Shown: piece by piece, positions 1-12,493 of the stretch
Layout: each line of letters opens with the position of its first letter
Position numbering within the stretch: position 1 is the stretch's first letter
Assembly (NCBI GenBank): GCA_028023455.1
Contig: JAQFVV010012545.1
Span: 436,001 to 500,000, forward strand
Length of the DNA: 64,000 nucleotides
Direction of reading: 5' to 3'
Source: Epiperipatus broadwayi
Taxonomy: Eukaryota > Onychophora > Udeonychophora > Euonychophora > Peripatidae
The notes under the pieces: generated by a model
What the model was told of the DNA's origin: nothing
Databases searched by the model: none
Seen by the model: the letters and a program-made list of their open reading frames with translations, nothing else
Made by a program: the position numbers and the translations under genes

Positions 1-415
1 CACTACAGGTGGGTTCAGGGCCTGCAATGCTGAGTTCGAACCTAGTAGATTGACTACACAACATATAACTATTGGTTAACATATTTGCCACCACATTAGC
101 AAACATCTTTTAGGCCACAGGGGTCAGGGAGATGCAAGAGATTCTAACTAATTCTATTACAAACTAATATTATTACTAATCTAATGAATGACCTTGTTAT
201 AATTAATTTATTTCGATATGAGACACTATGGCTTATATAGGGTATGAAGACATAGATATAATTTAAACTATATTTAATATTGATATAAATCTATTTACAA
301 GCTTGGAGTTTGATCTTAGTCAATACTCCTAATATGGCACAAGTTTACATTATTAAAACATTAATCATTCGACCTGTCCCTTTGGGTATTTAGTGGTAGA
401 AAGCCCTTATTTCAT
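1..415. repeat. Interspersed repeat, family A, copy 1 (cut by window start)
   Basis: This stretch matches 26682-27105 along its whole length in the same orientation, with scattered substitutions and small indels. Shared landmarks are the opening block CACTACAGGTGGGTTCAGGG, the motif GAGTTCGAA at about position 33, and the block AGTCAATACTCCTAATATGG near 318-337. The GAGTTCGAAYC motif resembles an RNA polymerase III B box, so a tRNA-derived SINE is possible, but I see no convincing A box or tail. No open frame is conserved between copies. The left end is unknown because the window starts inside it; in the other copy similarity begins at 26682, so little may be missing. Confidence 0.75.
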
Positions 416-568
416 TGCAAGGTTTGACGGGATCACAAGATTAAACATTTATCATGAATGTGAAAAAGCATAGCATGTTTCCTATGTTGCAAGTCTAATA
501 CTAAGTACTTAAAATACTTGAAATCTTGTGAAGAGGTTCAAATCTTAGTTCCCATCACAAAACATTTA

Positions 569-957
569 TGATTATTTTTGCAAAATATTTTAGAAATATT
601 TATTTTTAAACAGCCATTTATGCTTAATCACACATTTTATTCAAAAATGTTTAATTTGAAACAAGATGATAATTTTAATAATGTTAAACGTCAGCTGTAA
701 TTAGCTGAACAAGGAATATCTCTATTACAATTGTAGAAGTAATATTTGTGTGATAGATTATTAATTATAAGTGAAATTTTATGATTAATTTTGTAAAATA
801 TTTCAGAAATACTTATTTAAAAATGTTTCATTTGAAATGAGGAGAATTTTAACAATGTTAAACAATAAATTACAAATGGCTGAAGAAGGAATATCTCTAT
901 TATGATTGCAAAAGTAATACTTTTTATGATATATTATTAATTATAAATGGAATTTTA
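569..957. repeat. Diverged tandem duplication, two units
   Basis: Unit 1 (569-781) and unit 2 (782-957) are imperfect direct repeats. Both start TGATTA, share AAAATATTT, continue through an AAAAATGTTT block and TTGAAA, then share AATGTTAAAC, GGAATATCTCTATTA and a closing TTATTAATTATAA followed by GAATTTTA or GAAATTTTA. Unit 2 lacks about 35 bp present in unit 1. There is no coding potential. The level of divergence suggests an old local duplication. Confidence 0.7.
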
Positions 958-2442
958 AATTTTTAAAAAAAGTGTTGTTTTATGACATCTCAATAAGAAT
1001 TCATTCAAATTTTACAAGGCGAGTTCAAATAATAAACCTTTCAAATTTTTATCTGCAAAAGTGAAATGACAGAGTGCAAAGGTTCTGATATTCTATTTCA
1101 GTTATGACTTTTTCTATCTTTGCAAATTTAAAATATTACTTTTAAGAATGTTTTTATTTGTATTGGTAACAAATAAATTAAAAGTTTTGGAAGTACAGTA
1201 TAGAATAATGTTTTTGCTTAAAATATAAAATGCATTACAAGCTGTCAAACAAGCATGAAAGTCAATTTGTTAGTTAAATGGAGAATTTTAAAATTATTTT
1301 CAGATTTTTCTTCTTTAGTAAATAAAGTTCCCTATACAAAGTTCAATTGCTGCTTTTTTTTCCTGCTGTCTATATTCAGCTATTTTTAAAGGTTACAATC
1401 ATCTGTTAACAGCTTATTGATCTTGTACAAATTAATGCCACTTTCAACATGTTTAACATTTTAAAGTGATTTGCAAATTGTATTTATTAGAGCATATATA
1501 TCAAGATTAAGGATATCAACTTCTTACTATCATTCTTAACAGTTTTTGCCTCTTTAACTTTACTTACATTAACACAAATTTCACATTTCCCTAATCTATG
1601 GTAATTTCCTAATTTGAATATAAAAAGTAACAGTACAATATAAAAATACAAATAATCTAATTTTGACATGCATTCTCTTGGACATTTGAATGTCTATTTC
1701 TTTTCATTTTTAATTATAATATAATTTATTAAAGTGAATATAAAACAAATTCAATACCAAACCTGTGAAACAGCAACACACTTATTCTGTATTGTGTACA
1801 ATATCTTGCAATCTAAACTTTATGAAAAGAGAGATAAGCTAAAATCTTAAATGTTATTATCTAAAGAGAAGAAGATATTGGCCTACATTATAAGTTGTCT
1901 GCATATCAAACTAGTAAGTGGTCTGCACAATTTTTATGCTTTCAAGTTTATAAATAATGATCATAATAAATAACTCCACTGATATGATAAGTATATTGTC
2001 TACCAGATCAATGGCAAATGATATATAATAATCAATTGGATATAGAAAAAGTGCTCAAAATACTTCTGGTTTAACTATTTTAATGATCTAACATAATCAC
2101 AAATTAATAAGCTTTTAAAACTTAAACTCAATCAAAGTAACACAAAGTTTAATAAAATACATGTAAAATATTCAGTTTAGTACATAAGACAAGTTCATTT
2201 GTGCCTATGCAATATTTATTGTTTCCAAGCAGTTTTTTTGGTTTTTATGTATTTTAGCTACAGATTATTTTCACTTTTAAAACATATATATTGTGTAGCC
2301 CGAATGATTTTTGTTAATATTTTTGTTAACACTGTAATAATATAATTTTACCAGTTGCTTTATGATTTAAGGCATATGGCATTTGGGTTTGCACCTAATT
2401 CCCATTGCTTAACTTCCTTTCTTATGATAGATGTCCTGATAT
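958..2442. other. AT-rich DNA without recognisable features
   Basis: The stretch from the tandem duplication to the Merlin element holds only short chance open frames and A/T runs. I see no repeat, RNA gene or domain in it. Confidence 0.5.
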
Positions 2443-2451
2443 AGTTAAGTT

Positions 2452-4288
2452 GGTAGTTTTACATTAGCATGTCAAAACCACCTGAGGGCGTTATTTCTAT
2501 GCTATTGCACAGAAATTAGGCAGCCTCTGCTATATAACATTCTATTTCAATGTGTAAACGTAGAAATAGTCTGTTGTACATGGTGGCTGTGTCTATTTCC
2601 ATGCTAATGCACAGAAACATGATGTTTAATCTGCCACATAAGCCATCGTGTCAACTTACGCTCAGATTTGCATTGCGCATTTTGGACGTGCGATCAGATT
2701 TCACTTTTGGGTACAGTATTGTGTAAGGGTGCCTGAAATTCCGAGTGTCAAACTATTTTAATATTCATTAAGATCTTCTTTCCCTCTATCTCCCATGTTT
2801 TATGAATGTCTACTAACAATTATGAGCATGAGCTCATGCTTCCCTAGCCCAGCTTTCGTGTTCAAAAAATTCAACAAGGGTAGATGCAAGCACGATTTCG
2901 ATTAAATCACGCTCTAATTCACATTTGTTTGAGAACAACTGCAATATTAATAAAATGGCTGAATTAAAGTTTCGAAATGTCAAAGTTTGGAATTTGCCTT
3001 GCTCCGAAACTGATGCCATCACATTTTTACAGCATTATGAAGTAGTGGCATATGTGAAGAAGTGTTCGTGAGGAGAAGAAATGAAATTATATCATTGCAG
3101 AAGTTACCAGCTCAAATGCAAGGCCAGTTCATGCGGGCGTCAATGTTCAATTCACTAAGGAAACGTGGCTGGAGGGATCACACCTTGATTTTGTGAAGAT
3201 AGTACTTCTCTTGTACTATTGGAGCCATGAGGAGCTGACAGTGTTAAGGGTCATCACCGACTTGAACCTGTCTCCAGGTTCCCTTGTGCACTGGACCAAT
3301 GAATTCTGTGGGCTTTGTCACGAGAGCTTAATGTCTCACTCATGCCATCATATTGGTGGTCCAGGGTTGATTGTTGAGAATGACAAGACCTTGTTTAGCC
3401 ACCAAAAGAACCACTAGGGCAGAGTTCTTTCGCAGCAATGGATCTTTGGTGGAGTGTGCTGCGAAACCAGCAATTGCTTCATTGTGGCAATTCCCTGCCA
3501 ATCTGCACCTCTCTTCTTCAGTCCATTCGGGAAAATCTCAAACTTGGATCGACTATTTTCTCTGACTGCTGGAAGAGTTATCAAACAAGAGCTTGAGGCT
3601 GCAGGTTTCAAACACCTGACAGTAAACCACAGGTACAACTTCGTGGATGCCAGCATAGGCTCACACACAGAGAACATCAAGTGCCTGTGGGGCTTGTTGA
3701 AATGGCGCAATAATAAACCGTGCAGCACAGCCAGACACTCACTGGATACTTATCTGGCTGAGTTTATGTGGCAGCATGTGCACAAGGGGAAAGACATCTT
3801 CCAGGCCCTATTATTAGAGCTTCAAGTTACGTGCCATTCATGAAGAACCAAAAAATTGGTTTTAAATGTATATACTTCATGGAATAAATGTTAAATGTAA
3901 ATATAAAAAGTTATTCGAGCTTCGAGTTGGATTCCATTAATTTGCATGTTAAAAATGCAAACCACCAAAAAAGTTGTTTTTAAATGTATTGATTTCATGG
4001 AGTAACCATTGAATGTAAATATTTATTTGTAATCTAAAAAAAATAAAGTTGATTTTGTAGAATACCAAACCAAAATGTAAGTAATGAAAAGAATAAAAAT
4101 AAGTACTTTTTAAATTCATTTTCCATTTATGTATTTTTTTTTTTTTGATCAATAGATTTATTTGATTTGATTTTTAATGTGTTAAAAAAAAAAAAAAACC
4201 AAGGCCGGTCCTGGCAACATTATATTTATGTTTGTTTACAACCAAACCATGCCCTCAGGCGGTTTCAACACGCTAATATAAAACTACC
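2452..4288 (+). mobile_element. Merlin-superfamily DNA transposon, near-complete but inactive
   Basis: The element is about 1.84 kb and has terminal inverted repeats of about 38 bp, 2452-2490 and 4251-4288. They begin GGTAGTTTTA and end in the matching TAAAACTACC, with a shared inner block CCTGAGGGC. The flanks are AGTTAAGTT (2443-2451) and ATTAAGTT (4289-4296), a target-site duplication of 8-9 bp with one base of slippage. GG termini with 8-9 bp duplications are the known signature of Merlin elements, and the interior carries a broken IS1595/ISXO2-type transposase, which is the Merlin transposase family. The 3' non-coding part contains long A and T runs. Two near-identical short segments follow the stop codon (around 3848 and 3965), so this tail seems to have been duplicated internally. 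Confidence 0.88.
2955..3843 (+). pseudogene. Merlin (ISXO2-like) DDE transposase, frameshifted
   Basis: Merlin transposases cut and paste their own element with a DDE/D RNase H-like fold. Here the frame opens at ATG 2955 (MAELKFRNVKVWNL), meets a stop at 3069, continues in the same frame through a Cys-containing stretch (GEEMKLYHC then KCKASSCG) typical of the N-terminal zinc-binding region, and hits another stop. After a frame change it resumes as ETWLEGSHLDFVKIVLLLYYW and runs to IGGPGLIVENDKT, which holds the expected first catalytic acid. A further frame change gives WIFGGVCCETSNCFIVAIP, and the SDCWKSY segment with the second acid lies in yet another frame. The C-terminal part (3454-3843 frame) is clear: AGFKHLTVNHRYNFVDASIG, then HTENIKCLW, where the family usually has an acidic residue at the K, and ending FMWQHVHKGKDIFQALLLEL. 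Several frameshifts, stops and the probable loss of the third acid make it dead. Confidence 0.85.
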
Positions 4289-4296
4289 ATTAAGTT

Positions 4297-4974
4297 TCTT
4301 ATTTATATATTAGATATAATTTTGTTAAGTTTCCTATTTAAATATTAGATATAATTTTGTTCTATTAAAGGATCGAAAAGTTACAAATTAATACTTTTGG
4401 TTTAAAGCATCATAGTTAATTATAAAATATTATTCTACAGATGAGATCCATCAACAATTTTTATTTTTTTTAAGCTTTATTCCAATAGTTTAACAAATCT
4501 CTCCCCACCCCCAAAATGAAAATTTGAACAGTTTATATATAATTATTCAATGAGGGCAAAAAAACTGAGATAATGATGAATAAATTACTCATCAAAAAAT
4601 GATATCCATAGTATTGTGTCCAGAGCTTATACTTTGAACACTCATGCTTAATCCTGTTCAAGCATGATTTGTCACAATAAAATAATTTCAAGATTATGCC
4701 ATTGTTGCCAAATAAAATGAACCACTAACTAATTACTCGACAGCTTTCAATAATATGTGTAAGTAGTAATCTCAACCAAAGAAAAAAAAAACTTTTGATT
4801 ATTTACAGAAATACCAGAGCTTTGGAAAATTAATATAAAATAGCAATTTTAGACATAAATCAGTTAGAGTAATGGCATTGAATAAAAAAATAAATACTAG
4901 CTATTAAGCCAATGACAAAAAAAAAGTTTTAAATTTCAAATATATCTAAAATCCTAGAACTAGAACAATGACAT
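4297..4974. other. AT-rich DNA without recognisable features
   Basis: About 0.7 kb between the Merlin element and the foldback element holds no recognisable gene or repeat. Confidence 0.45.
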
Positions 4975-5144
4975 TAAACCTAAAGCATATGCGGTTGAAA
5001 ATGCGAAGGTAGGAACCTCTACAGGTCTTAACCACAAGCTTGTGGTTAAGACCTGTGTAGAGGTCCCTACCTTCGCATTTTCAACCGCACAGACCTGTAG
5101 AGGTCCCTATCTTCGCATTTTCAACCGCACATGCTTTAGGTTTA
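4975..5144. repeat. Foldback / MITE-like palindromic element with duplicated right arm
   Basis: The termini are TAAACCTAAAGCAT at the left and the inverse ATGCTTTAGGTTTA at the right. The two halves fold back on a central AAGCTT palindrome (5036-5041). Each arm carries the blocks GCGGTTGAAAATGCGAAG, CCTCTACA and GGTCTTAACCACAAG. The right arm has the outer half twice: the segment CAGACCTGTAGAGG to the end of CATTTTCAACCGCAC repeats the preceding one, about 46 bp, in tandem. The element has no coding capacity and is probably a non-autonomous DNA transposon; flanking TA could be the target duplication, but the superfamily is unknown. Confidence 0.8.
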
Positions 5145-8100
5145 TTGCCTTAGTAAATATTATTTACGTAATCAATGTGCTTTAAATAAATTTATAATTA
5201 CAACAATGACATTAATAAAATTTAGTATGCAGTACTTTGATTATATACTTTCCTCACAGATAATATTTACAGTAATCCTAAAATCAGTGCACAGCAATGA
5301 AAACAGCAAATTGTGAATAAGTATATATGTCAAACATGAATCCTCAAACATATATAAATTATTGAAGTTATTGAAGTAGTTTATGATATTGAGAGATGCT
5401 TCATGGGATCAAAATAGAAGATATAATGATTTAGCTTTTATCAAGATACAGAGGCAAGTTGCTAACATTATTTTAAATTAAGATTTTAATTATTCTGTTG
5501 GCAGTTATTTGCTAATATCATATATTAATTCCATACTGATTGCTTAATATAATACTTGATGTGGGAATGTACAAATATTTCATGCATAATGTAGAAGTAA
5601 AATTTTTAAACATCTTTACTCAGTTTAAATAAACTTAATCCCCAGCTTACAGTCATTTGGTGCAGCTTAATGAGGTTTCAAGGAAATTATTTTCCTTATC
5701 ATCGCCATGCTTAAAGCATATAACCCTTATAATAAAGAAATATTTTACTTTATGTGAATATACTATAATGGACATACACATATATAAAATGAATAATATA
5801 CTATCACATAAAAGACTATTTATGGTAAAATATGGCTTCCTAACATGGGTTGTGAATATCCCAATTGTGCAAATGCTATCAGGTATATTTTGATTTATAT
5901 ACTTACATAAACTTTTATATATAGATCTGAAAAGGATATAGAACAGACACAGGTTGCTCAATTAAAATATTTTAAAAAATCACTTTTATTTGTAAACATT
6001 TATCCCTTCCCCACTAAGACACCATGTTGGTAATAATTTATTATTCATATACAAGTAAACATATACACTGCCAAAAAAAAAAAAAAAAAATAGCGATTAA
6101 GGCACAGTATGTATGATTCAATTTGTTTTAAAAGTTTATATGTAGATATTAAAAAAAACAATAAAGCTATTGATAAGCAGTATCTTAACAAGACAAACCT
6201 GCTCCTTAAGAAACAACTGAAACACCATTATTCACCAGATTTAACAAATAATGTTTTTGGCAGTTGCCCATACTTATTTTATTCTCTAGCTATTATTAAA
6301 AATAAATATATTTACATTATTGACGAATATTAAATGGCTAACTACGTTGGATATGTCTGCTATCCAATTAAATATATATATAATCTCTATTTTTATCTGG
6401 ATATAAAGAAAACCTAGATCATCAGTATGATAGGGGGGGGTGTCAACCACAATATCATGAGATCTTTTATAAATCGATTTTATTACAAAGCCTAATAAAG
6501 ACTATTCATTTAGCACAGCAGTTCATATGTATATATGACTTTTTTCACATAGCTTTTTTTTTAATTTGTAAAATACCAACAAAATTCTAAGGTATTCATG
6601 GCTTCTGGTGATAATCCACTAATGGATGCTGAGAAGTCTCTTTAATCATAAACTAGAAAATTCATTTTGTAATAGGTTTGTTATCTTCTAGAAACCGTTT
6701 CTAGTAAAATAATTTGATAATAGACAAGCATTCACATCTATACACTCTCAAATCATTATTTTAAAAACTAAAAGGATAAATGATGGTTTTAAAAAAAATT
6801 AATAAAACAAGGAAATATAATTTCAATTTTTAAATCGTTTATAAGATAAAAAAAGAAAAAGATTTCTTGCTAGAACTTATCAATATAAATGTATGTATGT
6901 AAGTACATAAATATACATTTATGATAATAATGGAAGTTTAAAATATTAGTTTTTTTTTTTTTCCTTTTGTAATAATTACATCAAAAACGTCATTAGCTAC
7001 TCATAAATGAGTATAGCCACTATAACGTTATCCAAAAAAAAGTTAGTTTCATGTCTTACATTCTAGCTTAAGGTTTGTTAATTGGTCATTTTGCAATCTT
7101 GCCTTTTACCTTTATCCTAGCAACGTTTCATTTCCGAAAAATATTCAAAAGCTTGCCTAATTTTAAGTTTCTGATATAATCTATTCTGGGCAATATTCTT
7201 CCAATGAAAATCACTTAATTTTACACTTCCTTATAATAGCTTTGATATAATCTTTGAAATATAAATGTTGATAAATTTCTACAAAATCCATGCTGCAACT
7301 CATTATAAAATAATTTTAAGGAAGGCAGTGTTCTTTTGCTTAATAAGTAAAATCAATCGATGAGTCCTTATAATAGTATTACATCCAAAAGAATAATGAA
7401 ATAGTGTGTTTTGAACAGGAGTGAATTTGGAATGTAAAGACTGAGATATGTATAATCATTACAAGACACATCTCTAATATAATAGTATTTTTTTTATTAT
7501 TATCATCATCTTCATTATCATTATGTACTTGTGTTTTTTATGAATTGGGTGACTATTTAAATGGCTGTATTTATTTGCAAGCGCTTATGATGATAAATAT
7601 CTCATCCATCATGCTGAAAAACATAATGATGGACTTTCTCCCTGTTATCACCATCATATTTTCAGAATATTATACAGAAAATGTTTCCTGCATGTTTCAA
7701 TGATAGGAATTCATATCTCACTTTTGGTAATAAATTTAGCATAATAACAGCTTTAAATGTTTTTTTATTACACTAAAGAACATATTAAAATTGAAATCAG
7801 ATTTAAGGATGAAAGTGATGTGGGTATATTTGGTTATAATGAGAGAAATAAAAGTTGAATGAGATGAGGAATTTTCAAATACAGATATAGCAAAACTGAG
7901 TTATATTTTGACTAAAAGAAATCTGTACTTCAAGATTGTGTAAATGGTCTTTTTTATTAGTGAGATGTAAGATACATCTTAATGCAAAATTAGATATGAA
8001 AACTATTTAAAGAAACAGTATTAACAAGTGATATTCATCTATAATGCTTACAATAACTCCCCTCATATACACTTCAATGCAAAATTTTTTTTAATGATTC

Positions 8101-9124
8101 CTTTATTTTCCTGACAGTCTTCTATGATAATTGCAAGTCATCTGCAGTGAACTTTCAAAAGAACAAATTATTTTTAAATGCTTTATTAAAGTTGAAAAAT
8201 CTGTTTATTTGTTAACTCATGAGAGGCACTATGAAGATTTTTTTTCTTTCAATTTAATAACATTAAATTATATTAAATATTATATAGTTTTGTCAAACTT
8301 TTTTTTTATAAAAAAAAAAATCCAAATAAAAAGATGAAATATCAACAATTTTAATTAGAAAAGTTACTTAATGATTTCTTATACATATATAATTATGTAC
8401 ATATAGTAAATATGATATATACATAAAAAAATATCCAAATTAACTTACTGCAAAAATATCTAGTGATATATACAAAATATCAACTACAAACGTCTAGACA
8501 ATTTATCTATTCACAAAAGATAACATGGCTGCTGCTCATTCCTTTGAAATTAAATTTTTTTTTGCTTTCATTTTAAACTTGCCAAAAATCCAAATGGACT
8601 ACGCATATGCCAATACCAACATTCTCTGTGGTTCAATTTCCTTTCAATATGATATATGGCATGTTAAAATGGGATGAAAATTCAATTTTTTTATTAATTT
8701 TTCTAGTATTAAGCCCATTATTTTTTTTTTCTAGCTCAATTGTACAGAGAAAACAAAGGTGTAAATGTTTTAATGACAGTATTTAATTAGAAAATGGATT
8801 CAACATGCTTTGGAGATTTTGCAATTTCAAGACCTTTATCCCAAAAATAAACCTATATGTAAGTATTCGATTTTAGATTTTTTTATTTGATTATTATTAT
8901 AGATATTTTTATTAATGAGTTTATCTTTGTACTAACATGTCTGTATACTATATACATTTATATTTGTAAATTAGGGGACTATGTACAATGAATTTTGGGT
9001 CTCTGAACCAAGTTTGAGGCAACCTTATTTAATAGACATAATTCTCAAAAGATTTAATTTATTAGCATGTCTGTATTTGTATTGGTGTGTACTACCATAT
9101 CTGTTTATATAACAATAATTTTAA
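5145..9124. other. Long AT-rich stretch, nothing assignable
   Basis: Nearly 4 kb with short chance frames, homopolymers, a G run at about 6431-6438 and a TTATCATCATC-like microsatellite near 7500. I find no RNA gene, domain or inverted repeat of note. Confidence 0.45.
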
Positions 9125-9600
9125 TTGCATCTACAAAAGCAGACTATTGTAGAGCAGTGCAATGTAAAATTTACAACTGATTATCAGATGAACAGCAAGC
9201 TTGTAGTTGATGAAGCAATCACAAAATTTATTGGGCATAGTGCCATGTGTCAATTTAAGCTCTTAAAACCAATAAAGAAAGGTTCAAGTGGTGGGTATGT
9301 GGTGATAGCCACAAAAATTATGTATACCACATGGAATTGTATGCAGGCAAAAAAATCAAATCCAGATTCTTGCCTATACCTTGGTAATCATACTGCGGAG
9401 TAAGTAGTGTTTGCACCACATTATTTTCAAGTCTACAGCTAGCAAATGAGCTATATGCAAATAAATTATATCTCTGTGGGACAATAAATGTAACTAGAAA
9501 ACATCCCTGGTGCCCATAAAAAAATATAATAAAAGAGAGGAGACTTCTAGTTTTGGATAGACAAGAAGCCATTTGCTATGATTACAAATGCATATCCATT
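9125..9600 (+). pseudogene. piggyBac-type transposase fragment
   Basis: The frame 9125-9403 reads through NSKLVVDEAITKFIGHSAMC and LKPIKKG, which matches the piggyBac DDE domain segment usually written as V-D-E-x-M-x-x-F-K-G-R followed by K-P-x-K-x-G. The D of VDEA corresponds to the first catalytic acid. After a stop near 9400 the next segment in frame reads SLQLANELYANKLYLCGTI and then TRKHPW, corresponding to the family's conserved cysteine-glycine-threonine and N-R-K block. The protein is only about a quarter of a normal ~550-residue transposase; the N-terminus, most of the catalytic domain and the C-terminal zinc finger are missing. I found no terminal repeats, so it is an isolated relic. 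Confidence 0.72.
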
Positions 9601-10189
9601 TTATGGAAATGATTTATTTTGTATCTTTTATTAGGAAGAATCTTTTTTCTTATAGATGCCTTAAGATTTTTTAATTTCTGGAATACAAGAAAATATGACA
9701 AATTCTTACTTTTTTTTTTTTTTTGTAAGTTCTGAAACTATGGATTATTTCAGGTAAGAAATATTATATATAGTTTGAATGCAAATTTTGTGAGGAATAA
9801 AAAGAAATTATCAATGAAGATGTAATTTTAAACTTAGTTAATGATAAATTAGAAATTATGAACAAACAATAAAGTAATATTTTTTTCTGATACTGAAATT
9901 TCTTTTTTCCTTACCTTTCTAATAGTAATCACTACATTTCTTGGCCTTATTTTCCCCCTTAGTTTTAAAATATTTTCTGTTAATATACAACACTTTGCTC
10001 TAACATTATTAAAACTGAAGTTATTGTGAAAATTGGTGTTAAGTCATTTTTAAAAAAAATTCAATATGGCATTTAATATTGCAAAACAGTTAAAGTATGA
10101 TATAGTTTTACATTTTCATTTACTGGGTCAATACTAAAAAGTTAAAAATAATCAACAAAATGGTTATTTTTTTAATAAATGCTTTTATT
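9601..10189. other. AT-rich DNA without recognisable features
   Basis: The stretch between the piggyBac relic and the foldback element contains long T runs (about 9711-9724) and nothing else I can support. Confidence 0.45.
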
Positions 10190-10437
10190 TACAATGCACT
10201 AAAAAGAAGAAAAAATAATTGTTTCTTCAACCACAAGTGTAGTTTTTAGATTTAACTTGAAATAAAAGCATGGGAGGTCCAGAAATTAATTTAATCAATC
10301 CCTATTTTTTATAACAAGGATTGACTTAAATAATTTCTGGACACCCCCCCCCCCCAATACTTTTATTTCAAGTTAAATCTAAAAACCACAATTGTGATTG
10401 AAGAAACACTTTTTTTTTTTCTTTTTAGTACATGGTA
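10190..10437. repeat. 248-bp foldback / MITE-like element
   Basis: Left arm 10190 to about 10302 and right arm from about 10318 to 10437 are near-perfect inverse copies. Termini are TACAATGCACTAAAAAG and CTTTTTAGTACATGGTA. Inner matched blocks include TTTAGATTTAACTTGAAATA, AATAAAAGCAT or its inverse with AATACTTTTATTT, and AATCAATCC opposite GGATTGA. The loop is about 15 bp of T/A. The right arm contains a run of about 12 C (10345 onwards) where the left arm has only GGGAGG. The element abuts an RTE relic on its right and is probably a non-autonomous DNA transposon with TA ends. Confidence 0.8.
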
Positions 10438-10454
10438 GCTCTACTATTTTTAAA

Positions 10455-11485
10455 AGTGGGTTTAACCACAAAAGATTGTATTCAAGTGTGGAGAGAAATC
10501 ATAAATATAATAAAAAAAACAATAACTATAAACTGTCATTATAGTTTAGATTTGTAGATTATGAAAAAGCAGTTGATACTATATACATTGCCACAATGAA
10601 AAACTATAAACCATTATAATGGAGAATATTATCATATTTTGAAGAATATTTATCAGAATGCAATACCTGTGATTAGATCATATCATGCTAATCACAAGAT
10701 TAACACTAATAAGTGATAATATGATTCTATATCTCCAAAACATTTTATATCAATTTTTCAACAAATATTTTATGGATTAAATTAGAAAAAAAAAAGATTA
10801 TTTAAGACATCTAGATTTTGTAGATGAAGTAGTTGTTTGTGGGAATAGAGCTTTAGCTAATGTAAGAATTATCAGATAAAAGTAAGATTAATGGATTTCC
10901 TCAGAAGAAGATAAAAATAAAAATAATTATTAATTAGAAGTTAACAACTACAAATATGTGGGTCAGATTTTTAATACAGATGAACACATAAATCGAATTA
11001 ATTATAATATTAAATTTGGATTTGAGGCTTTTAAAAGAAAATATTCTTATGTGTTTAGAAAGCAAAGATTTTAGAAGATGGTGTCGTACCGATACTTACT
11101 TATGGATATGAGACTTAGACATTAATAGAAAACAATTACAGAGATTTCAGACCATTCAAGAAAATATGAGGAAATTTTAATTTGAAGTAATAAGAAGGAA
11201 TTGAAATGAAATAGTTTAATGAGAAAACAAATAGATATCAGTGATATTAGTAAAGAAATTAATACTAACATAGAGCTGAACTCAACATATTGCTAGAGGA
11301 GATAATGATAAACAGATGAAGTCTTAAGCGGGATCCCAAGAGAGTGTAAAAAGAGACCACATATGAGATGGATGAATGAAATAAGAAAGTTTGTTGGTGT
11401 GATGTAGGCAAAAGAGGCTATGGATTGGAGAGATCATCTTGCATGGAATCAATCATTATTGAAAATAATAATAGCTGATGATACA
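10455..11485 (+). pseudogene. RTE-clade LINE reverse transcriptase relic
   Basis: This is the 3' half of an RTE-like LINE, aligned by eye to the better copy at 38.3-41.3 kb. Recognisable pieces in several frames are FVDYEKAVDTI (YEKAFDSI block of the fingers/palm), the FADD active-site region altered to LDFVDEVVV near 10815, YKYVGQIFNTDEHINRINY, VLPILTYGYET followed by a stop, and the terminal stretch around GDVGKRGYGLERSSCME-like sequence. The catalytic Asp pair is changed and stops are frequent. The 3' end near 11470-11485 has an AATAATAATAGCTGATGAT tail, like the short A/T/G tails of RTE elements. It is older than the 38-kb and 61-kb copies. Confidence 0.75.
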
Positions 11486-12450
11486 CCTAATTTAGTTTGA
11501 AGTCATTTTGATAAATGCAGCAGCTCATACATAATCGTTCGTTTTTTATTTATTTATTGTATATAGTTTTAATATATTTTCACTTATCTTTGTATGTAAT
11601 TGATAAAAAAACATGTGTTTTTGATTATTAAAATAATAAATGAGGATAAAACGGTAGCTTTTAAAATAATATAAAAAAATGTAGAAAAGTAATGACTCCA
11701 TGAGGTGATTGAAATAGATCGGACAAATATGCTTTCATAAATATAGATTATTTCAAACATTAAAATAAGAATCAATTTTCATGAAAATAACAATAATAAC
11801 CACCAATAAAATTAACAGTAGTATAACATTAAAATAAAAATCAATTTTTATAATAATAATAATAAACGATGAGGTTTAACGCCATCAACATTAATAAACA
11901 TTTGTTTTTCATAATTTTAAATTTATCTACTTCAAATGATTCGGTTAGTTTATTTCTAGCGTTAGAATACATTCAAAATTTAATTGCGGAAAATATTGAT
12001 AGAGGGCATACATTACTGAACTATATCTGGAAAAGTCGCTGCTTTCACAAGTAATTTAAAATATATCAATGAATTTATGCCTAAACTTCATTATTTTGCA
12101 TAAATACCTATCAATTAGAAAACTATATATAATTTCTTTATTGAAATAATTTTAAAGAGTATATAATCGATTCTCAGCTAAGATGTAAATCTTAAATAAT
12201 ATAGAGGATTAGTGTCACAGTGGATTCGAATCTAGAATGAGTAAAACTATTTTTTTTTTTCATATTTACATTTAAATGTTTCCTTAAATACGGACGGCCC
12301 ACACCGGATGTAAATCATTATCCCATATTAATCAATCAATGCGGTATCAAGTTATTTTCACCTAGATGTTAAGATAAAGACAGAAAGCTGCAGCAATTCT
12401 CATAAACTAACAATTTTAAAGCTCTGTAAGAAACTTTCTCCTTCATAATT
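11486..12450. other. AT-rich DNA, no assignable feature
   Basis: It contains AATAAT microsatellite tracts near 11790-11870 and short chance frames. A GGATTCGAATC motif at about 12222 resembles a B box, but I see no matching A box at a proper distance. Confidence 0.45.
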
Positions 12451-12493
12451 CCTCTACAAGGGACTGTTGGAATAGCGTTTTCCCTTGTAGAGG
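12451..12493. repeat. Short inverted repeat (13-bp stem)
   Basis: CCTCTACAAGGGA (12451-12463) pairs with TCCCTTGTAGAGG (12481-12493) across a 17-base loop. The stem is perfect and relatively GC-rich for the region. It may be the core of a decayed MITE. Confidence 0.7.

Noticed and set aside
3414-3728. Minus-strand 104-residue frame inside the Merlin element
   Set aside because: It lies antisense to the recognisable transposase and has no independent content.
12215-12240. tRNA-like B box GGATTCGAATC
   Set aside because: There is no A box at a suitable distance and no second copy, so it is likely chance.
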